From Synanceia verrucosa (lineage: Eukaryota; Chordata; Actinopteri; Perciformes; Synanceiidae), in NCBI GenBank assembly GCA_029721515.1, contig CM056566.1, positions 24,033,269-24,097,268 on the forward strand: a stretch of 64,000 bases of DNA. The letters run 5' to 3'. Positions 59,507-64,000 of this stretch are shown one piece after another. The position numbers and the translations under genes are program-made. Numbering within the stretch: position 1 is the stretch's first letter; each line of letters opens with the position of its first letter. Under the pieces are notes generated by a model. That model was not told the DNA's origin. It saw only the letters and a list, made by a program, of their open reading frames with translations, and did no database searches.

Positions 59507-62500
59507 TTGGAGGAACATGGTGACATTAACTCCTGCTGATGTTCTACGGTATATCACATTTATTCCAGTAGAACTCTGAACTCTTTTCTTCTGGACTCTC
59601 CCGCCGGTCAGTCGTTCGTTCGTTCGGTCGGTCGGTCGGTCGCTCGTGGCCTCCTGGCTGTGAACTGGCTGTGTGCTCTTGAATCATTCATTCTGGATTA
59701 GTGGCGCTGTGTGTTTCTAATTATAGAGCTGGACTGAGGACAGCCGGGCCCTCAGCCAGCCTCACTCACTGCTTTCACACATTTCAGCGGCCATCTTTTC
59801 TTTTTCACCCCCCCAACAAAGACTTTTCATTTGGATAAAATAAAACTCAATGAGGTCGCTGTCAAAATAAATCACTTCCTGTATCAGGGAGGAAACAAGG
59901 CACGGCCTGAATAAAAGGACACCACGTCTTTTTTTTTCTTCTTCTCTCCTCACAATCAATCACCTCTTTTTTTATTGTTGCAGAAGAAAAGGTTTGATTA
60001 ACCCCTCTGGGAAAGCTCATCAGCCATTTCCATCACAAAAGCTCAACGATCAGAGGGATTGATTATGTATTGATGCCCTGATCTGTGGAGGACAATATTG
60101 AAACGAAAAGTGTCCACATGTGTCCAGCCTGTGAACTTTGAACAACATGAGCTGACAGATGTTGTGCTGTTTGTTTTATTCCTCTGACGCCGCTGGCGTT
60201 AGGATGTAAAACCAGCGTGGCGTCAGTGATTTATTAATGAGTTTATTTTGGTCGTCAGAGCCGTTTGGGGCTTCCCTCGTTAAACCGGATCAATTTCACA
60301 TCTTCCAGGAAACTGATCCATTTTTAATCAAAGCACCTAATTAAGCTCACAGCAGATTAGTGGCTTTTTGTTCATATCTATATCTATCTATATATACTTC
60401 TTTTATTTCCTGTGATGATGTGAACCTTATGCTCTCAGCATCATAACACAGTTCAGCATGAATATTAATACATTTCATATTAATTAATTTTGGCAAATGT
60501 GATTGTTGTCCTAATATGCACATGGATTTATGAGAGGTTATCAGTATTTCTGTTTTTATGCCCTTATGGACACAAAATCTACATTATATTGACATCACTG
60601 CACTATTAAATATTCCCTTTTAATGTTTGCACTAATTATGAAAATACCACCTACTGCACATCTTCTGTATATACTGCAAACATTATATATTTATTTACAT
60701 TTGTTAGCTTGCACTTCTTTAATCTAATCTAGTCTAATCTAATCTAAAACAATCTAATCTAATCTAATCTATCAGCCCTTACCAGCCACAGTTTATATAG
60801 TTTTCTTTATCTTAAAGGTGTCATATTTTTTATTTTTCAGGTTCATGCTTGTGTTTTATGTTAAACTATTCCTACTATTTAGATGCTTTAATGTTCAAAA
60901 AATAACCTTTAATCTCCTCTGAAATCGTTTGAGTGCATTTCAATGGAGCAGCGTTGCTAACTTAGCTAAGCTGCTTACTAAGATAAGATGCAAACTAAGC
61001 TAAGTTGCTAACAGGAAATAAACTGAGGACACTTAGAGTGTTTAAATCTGAGAAGTGGACTAAATGTTGTAGATTAGTGACGTCACAGAGGGACAAAAAT
61101 CCAGACGGCTGGTTTCAAACGCTCAGTTTCTGATTAGCACTGGCGCTAAGTGCTAACGTGCGTCACTGATTTACATCTCGATGCGGTCAGGTTTTGCTGA
61201 TGTTGTCCTTAAAATATGAGGTGACTATAACTTGTGGTGTTATTGTGATGTGTTTGTGTGAGAAACTTGAATGAATCCAGTTGTTTGGAGGAGAAAATAA
61301 ATAATATTTTCTCCATTTTTCTTTGCTCATGCACACCTTGAGTGGATTTCGTTTCACCTGCTTATGGCGTCTTTAAACAGAAAAAGTGGATCTCATGTAA
61401 TCCTTGTTCTTGTGATGTAAATCTCTGGTTACCTTCATGTGTTATTAGTTCTGCTCTCTGTGGAAACTGTCGAGCCTTAATTGAAAAGTGTTGCTGCATC
61501 AATTAGTCGGTGGTTAGTCTGGTAATTAGATCTTTTGGAAATCGATCACTTTGTTCAGGTGACTGATGGTCGCAGCCGGAGAATCTCTTCCTCAGACACA
61601 TTATTAAACCGTCCACGCAGCGTGTTGATGAAGATATCTGCGCCGACATCGAACCGCTCGTTTACAGGACTGAGCAGAAATTAAAGAATCATCTGCTTTG
61701 TTGCTTTTCATCAAGAGAGGAAGCTTTGTTTGTCTTTCTGCGTCGTGCCATCACATCAGGGACTGTGGCGGCGGCTCGCCATCCGAATCACAAACCCGTC
61801 ATCCATGTTGTGTCAACATCGCCGCCATTTTTTTCATTTTCATCGGCAGGCTTCCTGGCGTGGTTCCTGGGTCGTGTTATGAAACCACAGAGCAATTAAA
61901 AGAGGAGGCTTCCTCCTCTGATTACATCACAATGGGTTTAATTACAGCTGCAAACAGCAGCAGCGTCTTTTGTTGATGACAGGATGTTCGAAGAGACGCG
62001 ACACGGGAAGCGAACATGGAGCCATGTGGGAGATATGGAGGAGTTTGTGAAGTGGAACAAATAATCAGCTGTCATTCTGACATGAAACATGGAGGTTATT
62101 CCAACTTTAAACACAAAATACGAAGTTTCTGCAGCTCAGTGGAAAATATCAGAACAGAATCAGAGGTTTGGATTCCTTCAGTATTCAGAATAAACTCAGT
62201 GTTTCTTAGTGCTGCTAACGTTAGCTTAGCTTGTCTCTCTGATAACTTCACATCCAGACTAAAATATACTTAAAACCCGTCAAGAGCTAAAAGTTGCGTT
62301 GTAAAAATGAGGCTTAAAACTGAACAAAAATAAAATTTTCACGTCATCTTCTGGCCGACAACCACATCTGTGACGCTGCTGACAGGCGACCAAATGTAAT
62401 TTACAGAGTTATCAGGTATGAAAATAACTGGAAACATGTGGAACAATATAAATAAAAAAAAATACATAATATAGGTCAGGTTGTTTTTAGACATTTAAAT

Positions 62501-63711
62501 GCAGAAATGTTCCGTATTTTACCTTCAAACGTGCTGTAAGGGTTAAATAAAAGGTGTGGAGTTAGTGGAGTATATCAGTGTGTTTGGTTTATAACACAGG
62601 ACAAAATGAGAGCGTCAGAATTTGATAAATTAACCCTGATGTCAAATAAAGATGTGCACAAAGGAGGTCGCCGTAGAAACGTCTTTGGCATCCAGATTGT
62701 GACGACGGGCTTCTTCTCGTCTGGTAGTTCATCTCTGACGGCGACCGCTGATCGCATTTTAATTTTTGCTGCTCTGAATGCAAATGATCTCCTCGGAGGA
62801 CGGGGTCGTCGTTACGGCAGAGAAAGTGTTGCCTTGTTTTCCTGGAGGACTCATTATTGTCCTGCAGAAGGACGTCAGGTTAGAGAGGATGAGGAAGCAA
62901 GGTTTGGAAGAACAAAACACACTCCTCAGTCACCTGACGTCTAACATCACTGACTGATTATTAGATTTAATGACTGATATAAACAAAAACACCACTTTAA
63001 ACTGAACTAAAGACCAACTGAAGAAATATTTGGTAATTTTCAGGTTTGTAGAAAAGCACAATGTCATGTGTTTAACACTGAAACAACGTGAGGTTTAAGA
63101 AACAAAATTAAGATAAGAAATAAGATCAGATAACATTTAATTTGTCCAACTAACAGTTAAAACCTTCATAAGAAGTAAGAAGCAGAGTCATCAGTTAACA
63201 AGAAGGATAAATAGAAAAATATGTCAGAAGGAAACAAAGGTGAGGAAGTCAACAAACTGATACAGGACGAATAACTAATATAAAATATAATAACTAGTAA
63301 TATAAGTTACATGTGTGTGTACATAAACCACAGACCTGATGAAAAAGTAAATAAATAACATAAATGAACAAAAAGTAAACTTGAATGTTACGAAAAAAAA
63401 AGAAGCTTTTTTTAATTAATAAATACAAATAACAAATCTACAAATTTAAATCTGTTTCCAGCTTTTCATTTATGCCAGAGGCAGGAGTTTGACTGTCAAC
63501 TTTTACTTTATTTAAGACACAAATGAATCAGTAGTCAGTGAAAAAGATTTCCAGCCGTTAATGTTCAACACTTTATAAACTGCTGGTCATTGCGCTCCAC
63601 ATTCCCTCTGAGGAAGTCAGATTTCTGAATGATGTATTTTGGTGTTTTTTTTTAATCTGTAATGTTTTAACTTATGGTAGTGAGCTGTGCAGTGTCTGGC
63701 TCACTGTTGTG
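59507..63711. other. Presumed intron to near the window end: no exon recognised
   Basis: 59608-59643 is a (CGTT)/(GGTC) tetramer run. 60718-60772 is an (AATCT)n run. 60935-61085 is the third copy of the dispersed repeat of 11028 and 38815, with its X-box broken. 63118-63370 is copy 3 of the retroposon-like segment. Frames at 61698-61976, 62016-62273 and 62606-62944 are open but have no recognisable domain. No semaphorin-like coding sequence was found. Confidence 0.4.
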
Positions 63712-64000
63712 GTGAATGCTAATAATGCTAAAACTGCTAAAAAGAAACTACTGCTAAAACTTATAGAATCTGCTGAATACTGCTAAAAAAAACTGCTAAA
63801 ACTGCTAAAAAGATTACTAAAACTGCTAAAACTTGAAAACTGCTAAAAAAAACCTGAAAACTGTTACAAAGAACTGCTAAAATACTACTAAAACTACTAA
63901 AAAATGCTAAAAACTGAATAAAAAACTGCTAAAAGCTGATAAAAAAACTGGTAAAAAACTGCTAAAAAATGCTAAAATTGCTGAAAGCTGAAAACTTAAA
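63712..64000. repeat. ACTGCTAAAA minisatellite, cut by the window end
   Basis: Irregular 9-13-bp units on the theme AACTGCTAAAAA run to the last base. The true extent lies to the right of the window. Confidence 0.88.

Noticed and set aside
60718..60772. Telomere-like short repeat
   Set aside because: The unit is AATCT, not CCCTAA; it is an ordinary pentamer microsatellite.
62606..62944. 112-codon plus-strand frame with ordinary composition
   Set aside because: No recognisable motif, no splice sites at sensible places and no similarity I know of to semaphorins. Kept as a chance frame.

Overview
This window reads as nuclear DNA of a ray-finned fish, most likely a percomorph teleost. The coding sequence is short and cut by introns with GT/AG signals. 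The dispersed repeats are of kinds common in percomorphs: hAT-like MITEs with TAGGGSTGGG or CAGTGGTRGAA ends, AACGATCAATCGATTA elements, and LINE/SINE-type tails. The fish call is fairly firm; the species cannot be named.

One gene is firmly identified. The minus strand carries the first three coding exons of pdia5 (protein disulfide isomerase A5): exon 1 at 22466-22537, exon 2 at 8628-8754 and exon 3 at 6213-6300. Their splice sites and reading phases join exactly, giving a signal peptide followed by the start of the mature protein. The catalytic thioredoxin domains would lie beyond the left edge. Positions 1-6212 therefore look like intron 3, 6301-8627 is intron 2 and 8755-22465 is intron 1.

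To the right of the pdia5 promoter (about 22.5-23.8 kb) a plus-strand transcription unit probably begins. A GC-rich, exon-like block ends at a splice donor at 24015/24016. A second candidate exon (54512-54584) has a strong acceptor, a start codon and a GTGAGT donor. In human, PDIA5 and SEMA5B are divergent neighbours, so the right 40 kb is most simply the 5' part of a sema5b gene. This rests on gene order alone, because no semaphorin coding exon was found here.

The striking property of the window is its tandem repeats. A dozen large minisatellite arrays with unit lengths of 4, 8, 21, 21/42, 22, 46, 49, 57 and about 78 bp, an acidic GAGGACACT array and a pyrimidine CTC array, plus several small ones, occupy roughly a quarter of the sequence. 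Most long open frames are artefacts of arrays whose period is a multiple of three. One array stops at the edge of the AG-free zone of pdia5 exon 3, one grew out of a module of a dispersed repeat, and one supplies about 600 bp of polypyrimidine directly before a candidate splice acceptor.

No bacterial, viral, CRISPR, rRNA or tRNA features were found. Long stretches of intron and flank show only dispersed repeat relics or nothing recognisable.
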